A program made the translations under genes and the position numbers. The notes below the pieces were generated by a model. That model worked only from the letters and a program-made list of their open reading frames with translations. It was not told the origin of the DNA and searched no databases. A DNA stretch of 22,584 nt from an uncultured bacterium. GTDB lineage: Bacteria > Actinomycetota > Coriobacteriia > Coriobacteriales > Coriobacteriaceae. Below, piece by piece: positions 22,424 to 22,584 of the stretch (the stretch's first letter is position 1; each line of letters starts with the position of its first letter). The DNA lies in the NCBI GenBank assembly GCA_905214905.1, contig CAJMNK010000032.1, forward strand, positions 1 to 22,584, written 5' to 3'.

Positions 22424-22438
22424 ACAACCACGTCCTCC
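22424..22438 (+). repeat. 15-base direct repeat, copy 1
   Basis: ACAACCACGTCCTCC is repeated exactly at 22506-22520, and the similarity continues for some bases (TCCGCCC) after a 1-base insertion. A shorter related sequence, AACCACGTCC, forms an arm of the asnB leader terminator. Confidence 0.7.
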
Positions 22439-22460
22439 ATCCGCCCCAAAGTAGCGCGCC

Positions 22461-22481
22461 TTTCGCGGCAGAGCCGCGAAA
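22461..22481. repeat. 9-bp perfect inverted repeat between the direct repeats
   Basis: TTTCGCGGC (22461-22469), loop AGA and GCCGCGAAA (22473-22481). No T-tract follows on either strand, so a terminator role is uncertain. Confidence 0.55.
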
Positions 22482-22505
22482 CAGCGACCGGGACACGCAT
22501 CCCCC

Positions 22506-22520
22506 ACAACCACGTCCTCC
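22506..22520 (+). repeat. 15-base direct repeat, copy 2
   Basis: Exact second copy of 22424-22438, 82 bases downstream, near the window edge. Confidence 0.7.
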
Positions 22521-22584
22521 TCCGCCCGCCGACCTCAAGGCCGTAAACGCAGGGAATCCGGGGGCGTGACGGGGTCTTCTCTCC

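Larger units (their letters stand above)
22345..22584. other. Region upstream of the flavin operon, no gene recognised
   Basis: No frame here looks like a real protein in either direction. The region holds the possible operon promoter, a 15-base direct repeat at 22424-22438 and 22506-22520, and a 9-bp hairpin between them (22461-22481). The far end may contain the tail of a gene beyond the window. Confidence 0.4.

Noticed and set aside
22424..22520. CRISPR-like spacing of two repeats
   Set aside because: Only two 15-base copies, no array and no cas genes.

Overview
The window reads as a chromosomal stretch of a high-GC Gram-positive gut actinobacterium of the class Coriobacteriia, most like Collinsella. 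This is inferred from the strong G/C bias at third codon positions, gene content, and remembered protein-level similarity; no search was run. Nearly everything lies on the minus strand. The exceptions are asnB and tRNA-Val on the plus strand. I see no phage, transposase, CRISPR or defence genes: this is a compact housekeeping region, and its novelty sits mostly in domain fusions, leader RNAs and small repeats.

Layout: (1) 1-3173, information processing: lysS (with a C-terminal tRNA-binding domain), greA, tatA and tRNA-Pro(CGG), separated by intrinsic terminators. (2) 3223-4515, a veg-ispE pair with its own promoter. (3) 4549-9961, a collinear series murE, HAD phosphatase, murI, rph, rdgB, dtd, joining peptidoglycan precursor synthesis with RNA and nucleotide housekeeping; a terminator-like hairpin after rph divides it. 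(4) 9962-10360, a divergent intergenic region with a plus-strand terminator and further foldable RNA upstream of asnB. (5) asnB and tRNA-Val(TAC), then about 390 bases without genes that hold two copies of a module made of a tRNA-Val 3' tail, a terminator and an inverted T-arm. (6) 12749-17637, an arginine operon transcribed argC-argJ-argB-argD, which covers the cyclic acetyl route from glutamate to ornithine except for argF and later steps. A 9-bp inverted repeat upstream is a candidate operator. (7) 17895-22321, a flavin uptake operon: FMN riboswitch, a RibU-like S component, a fused double ATPase EcfA1-EcfA2, EcfT, and two tandem flavin-binding split-barrel proteins.

How the genes work together: in the flavin operon the riboswitch senses FMN and should reduce translation of the importer when flavin is plentiful. 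The two downstream split-barrel proteins, probable FMN users of unknown function, appear to share this control. In the arginine operon ArgJ recycles acetyl groups, so ArgA and ArgE are not needed, and ArgB has the N-terminal helix typical of arginine-inhibited kinases. MurE and MurI both supply peptidoglycan precursors. RNase PH, RdgB and Dtd clean up tRNA ends, nucleotides and mischarged tRNA. Start codons were reassigned wherever a Shine-Dalgarno site or family alignment favoured an internal start.
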